64,000 bases of DNA, from positions 62,001 to 126,000 of the forward strand of contig NZ_JBBPCC010000010.1 of NCBI RefSeq assembly GCF_038070315.1, read 5' to 3'. Position 1 is the first letter of the stretch; each line of letters starts with the position of its first letter. A program made the position numbers and the translations under genes. This DNA is from Paenibacillus_G filicis (GTDB lineage: Bacteria; Bacillota; Bacilli; Paenibacillales; NBRC-103111). Under the pieces are notes generated by a model. It was not told the DNA's origin, made no database searches, and saw nothing but the letters and a program-made list of their open reading frames with translations. Positions 44,304 to 52,316 of the stretch are shown piece by piece.

Positions 44304-45182
44304 ATGAGAAAGAGCATGGAGGACCGCCTCTTTCCTATTTTCAACTATACGGTACTGTCGCTCATCGGTTTGGTGACGTTGTTCCCGCTGTATTATGTTG
44401 TCGTCGTTTCTTTTATGGACCCGTCCGAATACCTGCAGGGGGGAATGCGGTTATTCCCCACCACATGGTCTTTGGCCTCCTATAAGTACTTGCTGTCCAC
44501 CAAGGCGTTTGTCAACGCTACCATGGTAAGCGGATTCCTGGCTATCGTCGGGACGTTCTGCAGCCTGGTCATTACCGCAGCGCTTGCTTATGCGCTATCG
44601 CGCCGGAGAATGCCGGCACGGCGGGCCATGCTGCTGATGATCCTACTCACCACATTGTTCAATCCCGGGATGATTCCGCCGTACCTGCTGGTACGCGATC
44701 TGCACCTGATCAACAGCATCTGGTCGCTTATCATTCCAGTCCTGACAAGCGGCTGGTATGTCATCCTGATGAAGGGCTTCTTCGACAGCATCCCGGACAG
44801 CCTGGAAGAAGCCGCCCAGATCGACGGCTGCAATGACATCGGCATCTGGTTCAAAGTGATTTTGCCTTTATCGCTGCCGTCGATGGCTGCCTTCGGCCTG
44901 TTCTATGCCGTCGGCTACTGGAACACTTTCTTCTCGGCCGTGCTGTATATCAGCGATTCGTCCAAGTGGCCTCTACAGGTGCTGCTGCAGAACATGCTGA
45001 TCGATTCCTCGACGGCAGCTGGAGGAGGCGCTGCGCAGGAAATGATGAACGAACGGGCGATTCCGCCGGAAACCTTGAAGATGGCTGCTGTCGTCATCGC
45101 TACCGTCCCGATCTTATTCGTGTATCCATTCCTGCAGAAGCATTTCGCCAAGGGTGTCATGGTCGGCTCGATCAAAGGGTAA
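44304..45182 (+). CDS. Sugar ABC transporter permease (LplC/YtcP-like)
   Basis: 292-aa permease with six helices and the EAA loop DSLEEAAQIDGCNDIGIWFK followed by VILPLSLPSMA, ending KGVMVGSIKG as usual for LplC. It partners the preceding LplB-like protein. Confidence 0.93.
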   Translation: MRKSMEDRLFPIFNYTVLSLIGLVTLFPLYYVVVVSFMDPSEYLQGGMRLFPTTWSLASYKYLLSTKAFVNATMVSGFLAIVGTFCSLVITAALAYALSRRRMPARRAMLLMILLTTLFNPGMIPPYLLVRDLHLINSIWSLIIPVLTSGWYVILMKGFFDSIPDSLEEAAQIDGCNDIGIWFKVILPLSLPSMAAFGLFYAVGYWNTFFSAVLYISDSSKWPLQVLLQNMLIDSSTAAGGGAAQEMMNERAIPPETLKMAAVVIATVPILFVYPFLQKHFAKGVMVGSIKG

Positions 45183-45231
45183 GCCAAGTGAGGCAATACA
45201 AGCATCCAAACATCACAAGGGGGCTTTTGAA

Positions 45232-46752
45232 ATGAAACAACGTAAACAGGTATATGTCAAAGGCGCGGCGGTTTTTACCGCCGCCGCCGTAGCACTGGCG
45301 GGCTGTGGAGGAGGCGGAGGAGGCCAGACAGGGAGCGGCGCCACCCAGAAGCCGGTCGAGGTTTCCATCATGACGAACTTCAGTACGCCGGAGCCTCCGG
45401 GTGCGGATAATGTCATCGTCCAGGAGATTGGCAAGCGCACGAATACGAAGCTGAATATTCAGTGGGTTTCGCCCAACAACTATGACGAAAAGACGAAGGT
45501 GACACTAGCCTCCGGAGATATTCCGGACCTGATGTTCGTCTCCAATCCGTTCGACCCGCTCGTGATGCAGATGGCCCAGGAAGGGGCATTCTGGGAGCTG
45601 ACTCCGGACCTGGTGAAAGCTTATCCGAATCTCGCGGCTTATCCGCCGGAAGTGTGGAAAAACTCCAAGCTGAAGGACGGCAAAAACTACGGGATTCCAG
45701 CGGTTCGCCCGATGGGCGGCTGGTCCTTCATCAACATCCGTAAGGACTGGCTGGATAAGCTCGGTCTGAAGATGCCGGAAACGTTCGATGACCTGTTCGA
45801 AGTCATGAAGGCGTTTACGTACAAAGATCCGGACGGCAACGGCAAGCAGGACACGTATGGCCTCGCGGGCAACCAGGGAGCGTTCCTGTTCGAGCCGCTG
45901 TTCAACTCGACGCTCGGCAAGTGGAAGCTGAAGGACGGCAAGCTGGCTCATATTTACCTGGAGCCGCAAACCCGCGATGCGATTCTGTACCAGAAGAAGC
46001 TGTACGACGAGAAAGTTATTCCGGAGGACTTCGCAGTACTCAAGCTGAGTCAATTCGAGGATATGGCCAAAGGCAACAAAGCCGGCATGTGGGTCGATAC
46101 GGTGGAGGCCTCTTGGCGTCCAACGGAGGAGCTGCGGAAAACGAATCCGCAAGCGGACTTCCTGCCGATGACTTATATCACCACACCGGAAGGCAAGAAG
46201 ATGGCGTACCAATGGAGAGGCTTCAACGGGATCTTCCTGATTCCGAAGAAGGTATCCGAGGATAAGCTGAAGACAATCCTGAAGCTAATGGATTACGGTT
46301 CATCCAAGGAAGGTGCCGAGCTGGCATGGTACGGCTTTAAGGATGTACACTATACGGAGAAAGACGGCATCAAGACGACGACCGAGCAGGCCAAGAAGGA
46401 TATCGTTTCTCAGAGCGCACTGGGCAAGATCTTCAGCCGTGACGAGAAGTACCTATGGGCGTACCGGACCGGCATGCCGGCCGATGTGTTCGAGCGCAAC
46501 AAGAAGATCGTCGATGCCCGCGAGCCGTATTTAGTCGGCGATATCGGCAACGGCCTGTATTCGGAGACGGCTAACAAGTTCGGTCCCGAAATCGACAAGA
46601 AGGTCGATGACCTGCGAGTCAAGGTTGTGATGGGCAAGGAGCCGATCAGCGCTTGGGATGACATGGTTCAGAAGCTCTCCAAGGATGAGAACTTCCAGAA
46701 AATCATCAAAGAGGTCAATGACTCGTATCAAGCGAGAATTTCGGCCAAATAA
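45232..46752 (+). CDS. ABC transporter substrate-binding lipoprotein (LplA/LipO-like)
   Basis: 506-aa extracellular lipoprotein. The start is ATG 45232, after AAGGGGGC; a longer reading from 45154 overlaps the permease gene. A signal peptide ends in lipobox ALAGC, followed by a Gly-rich linker. It has an EF-hand-like calcium loop DPDGNGKQDTYGL, a hallmark of LplA/LipO-type proteins. It supplies the LplB/LplC-like permeases. A hairpin follows the gene. Confidence 0.93.
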   Translation: MKQRKQVYVKGAAVFTAAAVALAGCGGGGGGQTGSGATQKPVEVSIMTNFSTPEPPGADNVIVQEIGKRTNTKLNIQWVSPNNYDEKTKVTLASGDIPDLMFVSNPFDPLVMQMAQEGAFWELTPDLVKAYPNLAAYPPEVWKNSKLKDGKNYGIPAVRPMGGWSFINIRKDWLDKLGLKMPETFDDLFEVMKAFTYKDPDGNGKQDTYGLAGNQGAFLFEPLFNSTLGKWKLKDGKLAHIYLEPQTRDAILYQKKLYDEKVIPEDFAVLKLSQFEDMAKGNKAGMWVDTVEASWRPTEELRKTNPQADFLPMTYITTPEGKKMAYQWRGFNGIFLIPKKVSEDKLKTILKLMDYGSSKEGAELAWYGFKDVHYTEKDGIKTTTEQAKKDIVSQSALGKIFSRDEKYLWAYRTGMPADVFERNKKIVDAREPYLVGDIGNGLYSETANKFGPEIDKKVDDLRVKVVMGKEPISAWDDMVQKLSKDENFQKIIKEVNDSYQARISAK

Positions 46753-46772
46753 CAGAACAACAACGGGAAACT

Positions 46773-46820
46773 GGCAGGAAGCGGCTGATGAGATCACTCT
46801 CATGAGCCCTTCCTGCCTTA
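46773..46820 (+). terminator. Hairpin after the binding-protein gene, weak terminator
   Basis: GGCAGGAAG and CTTCCTGCC pair perfectly around a long loop and are followed only by TTAATC. It may attenuate transcription into the AraC gene, rather than stop it fully, or be an mRNA 3' stabiliser for the abundant binding protein. Confidence 0.45.
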
Positions 46821-46832
46821 ATCACCTAGACG

Positions 46833-49145
46833 ATGGGATGGATGGGCATGGAGCGGCGGAAAGGGACAGGATTGCTATCATATCGGGGACATGCGTTCCG
46901 GAGGAGCTTGCTTCTCATTCTGCTCGTGACAACCATTCCGACCCTTCTGATCTCGGTCAGCAGCTACTATATCGGGGTCAGCTATATTGAGCGCGAGGTG
47001 GAGCGGACGCACAAGCTGCAGCTGGACTATACGGTCAAGCAGGTCAGCGACGCACTAGGGCATCTGCAGGTCAACATGAACCAGTGGACGCTTAATTCAC
47101 TGATGAGCGACCGGCTGCGGGATATTGAATTCAAGGACAATTATGCGCTGACCAAGGAGCTCTTCGACTCCTTGACTGTGATGAACAACAGCAGCGGGCT
47201 GATCGATCAGGTCTACGTCTATCTGGACCGTCCGGCCCGGATTGTCTCGGACAGCCAGGGGATCCGCAAGCTGGACGATAGAAGCGCGCAGCCTTACCGT
47301 GAGCTGCTGGAGATGAGGGCGCGTCTGTTCTGGCGCAGCCTGTCCGCTCCAGGCATGGAGGGGCTGTTCGCTGTTCATAAGCTGCCGGTAATCGGCGAGC
47401 CGTTCGGAGCGATCATGGTCCAGATCAATAAGAAGCAGCTGCTGAAGCTGGCGGGTTTCGATCCGGGCCTGGGCGGGACCGCTTTTATCCTGAATCAGGA
47501 GGGCAACTCGCTATCTCGCGGGCTGGCTCCGCCTGAGACAGAGGAGCTAAATGCGGCGCTGTCCAGTGAACTCTCCGGGATGCAGGAGAAGTCTACTTCG
47601 TTCCGCTGGAGCTGGAACAACGAGCTGTATGTCGTATCCACAGAGGTGATCCCGATCACCGGCTGGAATCTCGTCTCGGCAGTGCCGCTGTCTGAATTTC
47701 TGAAGCCGATCGTGATCGTATCCCGCTTGATTATGGCGGTAGGGCTGGCCAGTCTGCTGCTCGTGCTGCTCAGCTCCTGGTACGCTTCCGTGCGGCTTGT
47801 CCAGCCGATTCACCGGCTGCTGAGGACGCTGATCTCGCCGTCCGGCCCGGAGCCGCTGCTCGTCCCCAAGGATGAGATCCAGTATATCGAGGAGCAATGG
47901 AGGAATCTGAGCAGCGAAAGCCATCTGCTGCAGTCGCGGCTGGAGCAGCAGCATTCCTCCTTGCGAACCGGGTTCCTGCTGCAGCTGGTGCAGGGCCATC
48001 TGCAGCTGCTGCGGGAGCATGAAATCCGCCAGCGCATGGAGCAGTACGGCTGGGAGACGGAAGATCACCAGTTCGTCGTTATGGTCGTCCAGCTGCTGGG
48101 GTTCCAGCGGCTGCAGGGGTCGTTCCGCGAAGACGAGCAGCCCTTGGTGACCTTCGCCGCGGTTAACATTATCGAAGAGCTGACGGGCAACGATAATGTC
48201 TCCGTCATGAACCTGCACGATCTGTCCGTTGGTTTGTTTATTATGTTTCCCGGTCATGTATCGCCGTCTGAAGTATCCGAGAGGCTGAAAAGCATGGCCT
48301 CTGAAATCGGCCACAGCCTGAACCGGATTCTTAAGATGAATACGGTGATTGGCCTAGGCCAGACCGTATCCGCTATCAGCCGGATTCCCGGAGCCTGGGA
48401 TGAGGTTCAGCAGGCGCTGCGCCACCGGAAGCTGGATGAGCTGAACCAGATTATCGACCTGAACGAGCCGATGGGTGAGCATGCGGAATCGAGGTATCCA
48501 TTTACGCTGGAGCAGGATCTGGTCCACTCGCTGGTCAGCGGGCTGGGCGAGGAGAGCGACCGGCTGCTGGGGCAGTTCTTCCAGGAGCTGAAGGCACACG
48601 CGGAGCGGGAGCTGCTGCTGCAGCAGGGCAGCCTCAAGCTGCTGGGAGCCGTTCAGGGTGCTCTGATGCAATCGGGCATGGTGCAGGCGGGGGCGCTATT
48701 CGACTGGGGGCAGCTCTATGCGGAGCTGCTGGCGCTCAAGGACAGCGACGAGATGCAGGAATGGTTCGCCGAGAGGATTGTTCACCCGTTTATCGCCGAG
48801 CTGACGTACAATCAGAACGACCGGGTCCGGTATCTGGCTGAGCAGACGGTGGCCATGATCCGCTCCGAGTATCACACGGACATCTCGCTGGATTTATGTG
48901 CGGACCGGCTGGGTCTGTCGTCGTCGGGTCTTAGCAAGCTGTTCGTTCAGGTGACGGGTCTGCACTTTGTCGATTACCTGACCAAGACGAGGCTGGATCA
49001 GGCCAAGGAGCTGCTCGTCCGCTCCGATCTCAAGATGCAGGAGATTGCCGTGCAGATCGGCTATCAGCCTACGTACTTTAACCGGATTTTCAAGAAAATG
49101 GAGGGCATGACGCCCAAGGATTACAGGGACCGCCACAAATTGTAG
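46833..49145 (+). CDS. Membrane-anchored AraC-family regulator (YesS/YtdP-like)
   Basis: 770-aa one-component sensor-regulator. An N-terminal helix (about residues 24-46, SLLLILLVTTIPTLLISVSS) and a second (about 289-312) bracket an extracellular Cache-like domain of about 240 residues. A long cytoplasmic region precedes the C-terminal AraC domain (DLCADRLGLSSSGLSKLFVQ and VQIGYQPTYFNRIFKKMEGM). YesS-type proteins control adjacent ABC transporters, here the LplB/LplC/LplA-like operon upstream. The start is uncertain among ATG 46833, 46842 and 46848, because the ribosome site is poor, so low translation is likely. Confidence 0.9.
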   Translation: MGWMGMERRKGTGLLSYRGHAFRRSLLLILLVTTIPTLLISVSSYYIGVSYIEREVERTHKLQLDYTVKQVSDALGHLQVNMNQWTLNSLMSDRLRDIEFKDNYALTKELFDSLTVMNNSSGLIDQVYVYLDRPARIVSDSQGIRKLDDRSAQPYRELLEMRARLFWRSLSAPGMEGLFAVHKLPVIGEPFGAIMVQINKKQLLKLAGFDPGLGGTAFILNQEGNSLSRGLAPPETEELNAALSSELSGMQEKSTSFRWSWNNELYVVSTEVIPITGWNLVSAVPLSEFLKPIVIVSRLIMAVGLASLLLVLLSSWYASVRLVQPIHRLLRTLISPSGPEPLLVPKDEIQYIEEQWRNLSSESHLLQSRLEQQHSSLRTGFLLQLVQGHLQLLREHEIRQRMEQYGWETEDHQFVVMVVQLLGFQRLQGSFREDEQPLVTFAAVNIIEELTGNDNVSVMNLHDLSVGLFIMFPGHVSPSEVSERLKSMASEIGHSLNRILKMNTVIGLGQTVSAISRIPGAWDEVQQALRHRKLDELNQIIDLNEPMGEHAESRYPFTLEQDLVHSLVSGLGEESDRLLGQFFQELKAHAERELLLQQGSLKLLGAVQGALMQSGMVQAGALFDWGQLYAELLALKDSDEMQEWFAERIVHPFIAELTYNQNDRVRYLAEQTVAMIRSEYHTDISLDLCADRLGLSSSGLSKLFVQVTGLHFVDYLTKTRLDQAKELLVRSDLKMQEIAVQIGYQPTYFNRIFKKMEGMTPKDYRDRHKL

Positions 49146-49177
49146 CCCCTTCAGGGGGAAGAAGGGAGTTTTGTCAG

Positions 49178-50341
49178 ATGATCATGGAACGACTGGATCA
49201 GGTAACCGAGCCGATTCGCTCGATTGAGCTTTACCGGTATGATGTGAATGTGCAGAGGAACTTCAGCCACGGGGCATGGACGAACCGCATTCACGGGTTT
49301 ATCCGCATCTCCGCGGGAGATAAGCAGGGCTGGGGAGAAAATATTATCGCCGTCAACCGCGAGGAGTTGGACATCGCCGAGTGGCTCAGTCCGCTGCAGG
49401 ACCTGATCGGGATGACGATCGGGCAAGCGGTCCGTGTGGTGATGAGCCGTCTAGAGGAGCTGGGCTCCAAGCGGGCGGAGATGGTGGAGACTGCTCTGCT
49501 GGACCTGGCGGGCAAGCTGCTCGGACAACCGGCGCTTGCGCTGCTCGGACTGGGGGGAACTGAACCCGTCCCCGGTCTGTTCTGCATCCTGGAGAACGAC
49601 CCGGAGGCTGTCAAGGAGAGGGCGCGGCAATCCAGGGATCAGGGCTACCGCACGCATCTAAAGGTCAAGCTGTTCGGGGATACTGCGCTGGATAAGACGG
49701 TTATCGAAGCGGCCCGCAGTGTTATGGGTCCGGATACCTTCATCGTCGGCGATGTGAATGATGGCTATCGCCCGAAGAAGAGCGAGGAGAGCCTCGAAGG
49801 CCTTGCGGCCGCGCTGCGTGTCCTGCATGAGGCGGGCCTCAATGCGTGTGAGGACCCGGCGAGCCTGACGGTGCCGCAGTGGATCGAGCTGCAGCGCGAG
49901 GCCGGAGCGCTCGAGCTGCTGCCGGATGCCCCGCTGCGCCCGGCGGTGGAGGCGGTGCACACGGCTGTGCCGGGCATGGGCGGCATCTACAACATTCACC
50001 CGGGATGCGCGGGCTCGCTGATCCATGCTGCCGAGCTGGCGGCCAAGATTCAAGGCTTCGGTGCCCGCCTGATGATCGGCGACGATAGTCTGGTAGGCCC
50101 GGCCTGCACGGTCTGGCAGCAGCTCGCGATCGGCCTGTCGGCCGACTGGGTCGAGGCGCTGGAGAAGCCGGGCGAGTCGGACGCGTTCGAGGCCTGCGTC
50201 ACCGCTCAGGCAACGTCGCGGACATCAGACGGCCGGGTGAGCATGGACACCGGGGCGCCTGGCTTCGGCCTCGAGCTGGATGAAGAGCGGCTGCGGGCAT
50301 GCAGCCGAGATTACGGGAAGCTGGGATTGGTGCTGGCTTAG
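49178..50341 (+). CDS. Enolase-superfamily enzyme (muconate-lactonizing/dipeptide-epimerase-like)
   Basis: 387-aa TIM-barrel enzyme that abstracts a proton alpha to a carboxylate. The KxK motif is HLKVKLFGD (about residues 170-178), the first metal ligand is Asp in VGDVNDGY, the second Glu in ACEDPA, the third Asp in LLPDAPLRP. Late in the barrel is MIGDDSLVG where related enzymes have GDES. The KxK build suggests epimerase, cycloisomerase or racemase chemistry. The partner genes are a sugar-type importer and its regulator, so a sugar acid, a lactone or a peptide could be the substrate; this is unresolved. GAAGGGAG lies about nine bases before the ATG. Confidence 0.82.
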   Translation: MIMERLDQVTEPIRSIELYRYDVNVQRNFSHGAWTNRIHGFIRISAGDKQGWGENIIAVNREELDIAEWLSPLQDLIGMTIGQAVRVVMSRLEELGSKRAEMVETALLDLAGKLLGQPALALLGLGGTEPVPGLFCILENDPEAVKERARQSRDQGYRTHLKVKLFGDTALDKTVIEAARSVMGPDTFIVGDVNDGYRPKKSEESLEGLAAALRVLHEAGLNACEDPASLTVPQWIELQREAGALELLPDAPLRPAVEAVHTAVPGMGGIYNIHPGCAGSLIHAAELAAKIQGFGARLMIGDDSLVGPACTVWQQLAIGLSADWVEALEKPGESDAFEACVTAQATSRTSDGRVSMDTGAPGFGLELDEERLRACSRDYGKLGLVLA

Positions 50342-50389
50342 GTGCCGGTAATGATTAGGGCTATCCCAATATAACGGGGTAAACAATGA

Positions 50390-50414
50390 AGGGCGTGAAT
50401 GATTCACGCCCTTA
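50390..50414. terminator. Bidirectional hairpin between convergent genes
   Basis: AAGGGCGTGAA and TTCACGCCCTT pair perfectly with a 3-nt loop. T tracts are weak on both sides (CATTGTTT on the reverse strand). A second small hairpin GCGCCCA/TGGGCG follows at 50425-50440. Confidence 0.6.
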
Positions 50415-50491
50415 GTCATTCATGCGCCCAGCGTGGGCGTCATGCCATTTTTTAGTTTATTTGTAATCTTTTTTTAGATTTGGTCCCAAAC

Positions 50492-51391
50492 TCATTCATG
50501 TTTTGTATACAATTCGTTCATGAAAGCCCCTGCACTATCTATCCCTTCTCTTGCTTCTTCTAGGAAAGAGTGACAACACAGCCAGTTATGGATCATAGCG
50601 GGCCAAGATCTGAAACGGATATCGACGCCGGCCAATGCTGCCCGTGTCACAAATGTTAATGACTCGCTTAACATAATTTCTGCTTCTCCAACCATGACGT
50701 AGATCGGGGGCAGCCCTCTCAAATCACCGTACATAGGTGAGGCATACGGAACCGCCGGTGACACACCATTTAAATAATTATCCGCTAATTTTTGGATGGC
50801 TTCCTTGGTGTTAACCGGATCCACCGCTTCTTTGGTGATGTAGGTCTCCCCAGTTAGTCCTAAATCAATCCATGGGGAAATCATGACCCCGCCTGCGGGT
50901 AAGGGTGTAAGGGTATCACGAATCCTCATTAAAACGGCTGCCGTCAGATTACCGCCTGCTGAATCACCAGCAATCATAATATGTTTGGCAGGATAGCCTT
51001 GATCTAGCAACCAACTGTAAGCTTTCAACGCATCGTCAATGGGAGCAGGAAAAGGATGCTCCGGCGCCAGACGATAATTGATGGCTAATGTACGGGCTTT
51101 AGCAGCTCTCCCTAATTCGCTGGACTCACCCCGATGTGTAGCTATACTTCCAAACATAAACCCACCGCCATGCAAATATAAAAGCACACGGTCTTCTTGG
51201 GATTCCGGAACAATTTGCCACTCCCCTTTCATCCCATCAATGTCTACCTCCTCTGTAATCAGATCACTTGCTATCGGAAGTGTGCCCCACATCTTATCTG
51301 CTGTAAGTTGACGAACCTCATCGACGGATGCTGAATAACTGGGCAGATTATCTTTAAATAACCGATGTGCTTTCTGCAATGAGAGTTTCAT
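50492..51391 (-). CDS. Alpha/beta hydrolase, hormone-sensitive-lipase family
   Basis: 299-aa serine esterase. The oxyanion motif is YLHGGGFMFGS, the nucleophile elbow is IAGDSAGGNL, the acidic residue is in PPIYVMVGEAEIMLSES, and the final His is in MIHNWLCCHSF. In this family it would hydrolyse short acyl esters. TTAGGAGT gives the ribosome site. The gene is more AT-rich than the efflux operon to its right and stands alone. No secretion signal is present, so it is cytoplasmic. Confidence 0.9.
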   Translation of the reverse strand: MKLSLQKAHRLFKDNLPSYSASVDEVRQLTADKMWGTLPIASDLITEEVDIDGMKGEWQIVPESQEDRVLLYLHGGGFMFGSIATHRGESSELGRAAKARTLAINYRLAPEHPFPAPIDDALKAYSWLLDQGYPAKHIMIAGDSAGGNLTAAVLMRIRDTLTPLPAGGVMISPWIDLGLTGETYITKEAVDPVNTKEAIQKLADNYLNGVSPAVPYASPMYGDLRGLPPIYVMVGEAEIMLSESLTFVTRAALAGVDIRFRSWPAMIHNWLCCHSFLEEAREGIDSAGAFMNELYTKHE

Positions 51392-51626
51392 AATAGGACT
51401 CCTAACTGAATTGTATTGTACTTGATTTGTACAAGTTTATTATAATAATGAATCTGAATAATTTACATGGTGTAATAAATGTATATTGGTTAATATGATA
51501 ATTAATTATAGTTATTTTGTTTAATGGTCCTAAAATTTAAAGGATGATCGATTTTTGCTATTGTATTCAATTTAATGACGAAATCCGTGCGGTTCGCTTA
51601 CATGCTGGACCTCGTCAAATGTAAAG
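51392..51626. other. AT-rich gap between divergent genes
   Basis: No gene is apparent here. It contains the presumed promoter of the alpha/beta hydrolase on the reverse strand (an AT-rich stretch at 51400-51540). The control elements of the TetR-RND operon begin at 51627. Confidence 0.45.
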
Positions 51627-51683
51627 TTGAATAGCCGGGAAATCCATGGTATTCTGTTAACAGAAATTATGACTGATCAGTCA
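51627..51683 (+). promoter_or_regulatory. Promoter and perfect TetR-type operator of the RND operon
   Basis: TTGAAT (51627-51632), a 17-bp spacer and TATTCT (51650-51655) form the promoter. TGACTGATCAGTCA (51670-51683) is a perfect 14-bp palindrome and lies just downstream of the expected start. The first gene is a TetR regulator, so autorepression is likely. Confidence 0.8.
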
Positions 51684-51719
51684 GTCATAATAAACGAAGC
51701 ATATTTCGACCGGGAGGGA

Positions 51720-52316
51720 ATGGATGTGGCCGTAGATAAAAGAGAGACGATTGTGGCCTCCGCATTAAAGCTGTTCGAAGAGCTGGGCTATCACAACACC
51801 AAGGTGTCCCATATCGTCAAGGATGCGGGAATGGCCCAAGGTACGTTTTATTTGTACTTCAAGAGCAAGGAGGATGTGTTCCGGACTGTGATCGAGCAGT
51901 GTCTGGAGGAGATTATCACGGCGCTGGCACCGGAATCCTGGGCAGATAGCGTAATGGATGAAGCGCAGGTACACTATCAGCTGATCCGCAAGTCGCTGGA
52001 GATTTATTATCATCACCGGCACGTGCTTAATATTCTGAAGCGTCACGGTTCCGCCTCGCCTGAGATTGAGGACATCGCGGCCACCTTCTACAAGAATGTG
52101 TGCATTGTCCTTATGAAGCTCACCCAGGAGCACTTTCCGGGTTACTCGGAGGAAAAGCTCGAAGCCAATGCTTACGCCACGATCGGTATGGTCGAGATGG
52201 CCGCGTATCAGTGGTTCATCCAGAAGGGTTATGGCTTGGAGAAGCTGGACCTGCTGACCGAGGTCATCCTGGAGGTCAACCTGGACTGCAAGGAAATCGG
52301 GGGTAGCTCCGTATGA
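51720..52316 (+). CDS. TetR-family repressor of the RND efflux operon
   Basis: About 198-aa regulator with helix-turn-helix HNTKVSHIVKDAGMAQGTFY followed by LYFKSKEDVFRTVIEQ. The C-terminal domain resembles YsiA/FadR-like TetR proteins. The start is ATG 51720 or, with better spacing from GGGAGG, GTG 51726. It overlaps the RND gene in ATGA. It probably represses its own operon at the TGACTGATCAGTCA palindrome until a pump substrate binds. Confidence 0.92.
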   Translation: MDVAVDKRETIVASALKLFEELGYHNTKVSHIVKDAGMAQGTFYLYFKSKEDVFRTVIEQCLEEIITALAPESWADSVMDEAQVHYQLIRKSLEIYYHHRHVLNILKRHGSASPEIEDIAATFYKNVCIVLMKLTQEHFPGYSEEKLEANAYATIGMVEMAAYQWFIQKGYGLEKLDLLTEVILEVNLDCKEIGGSSV

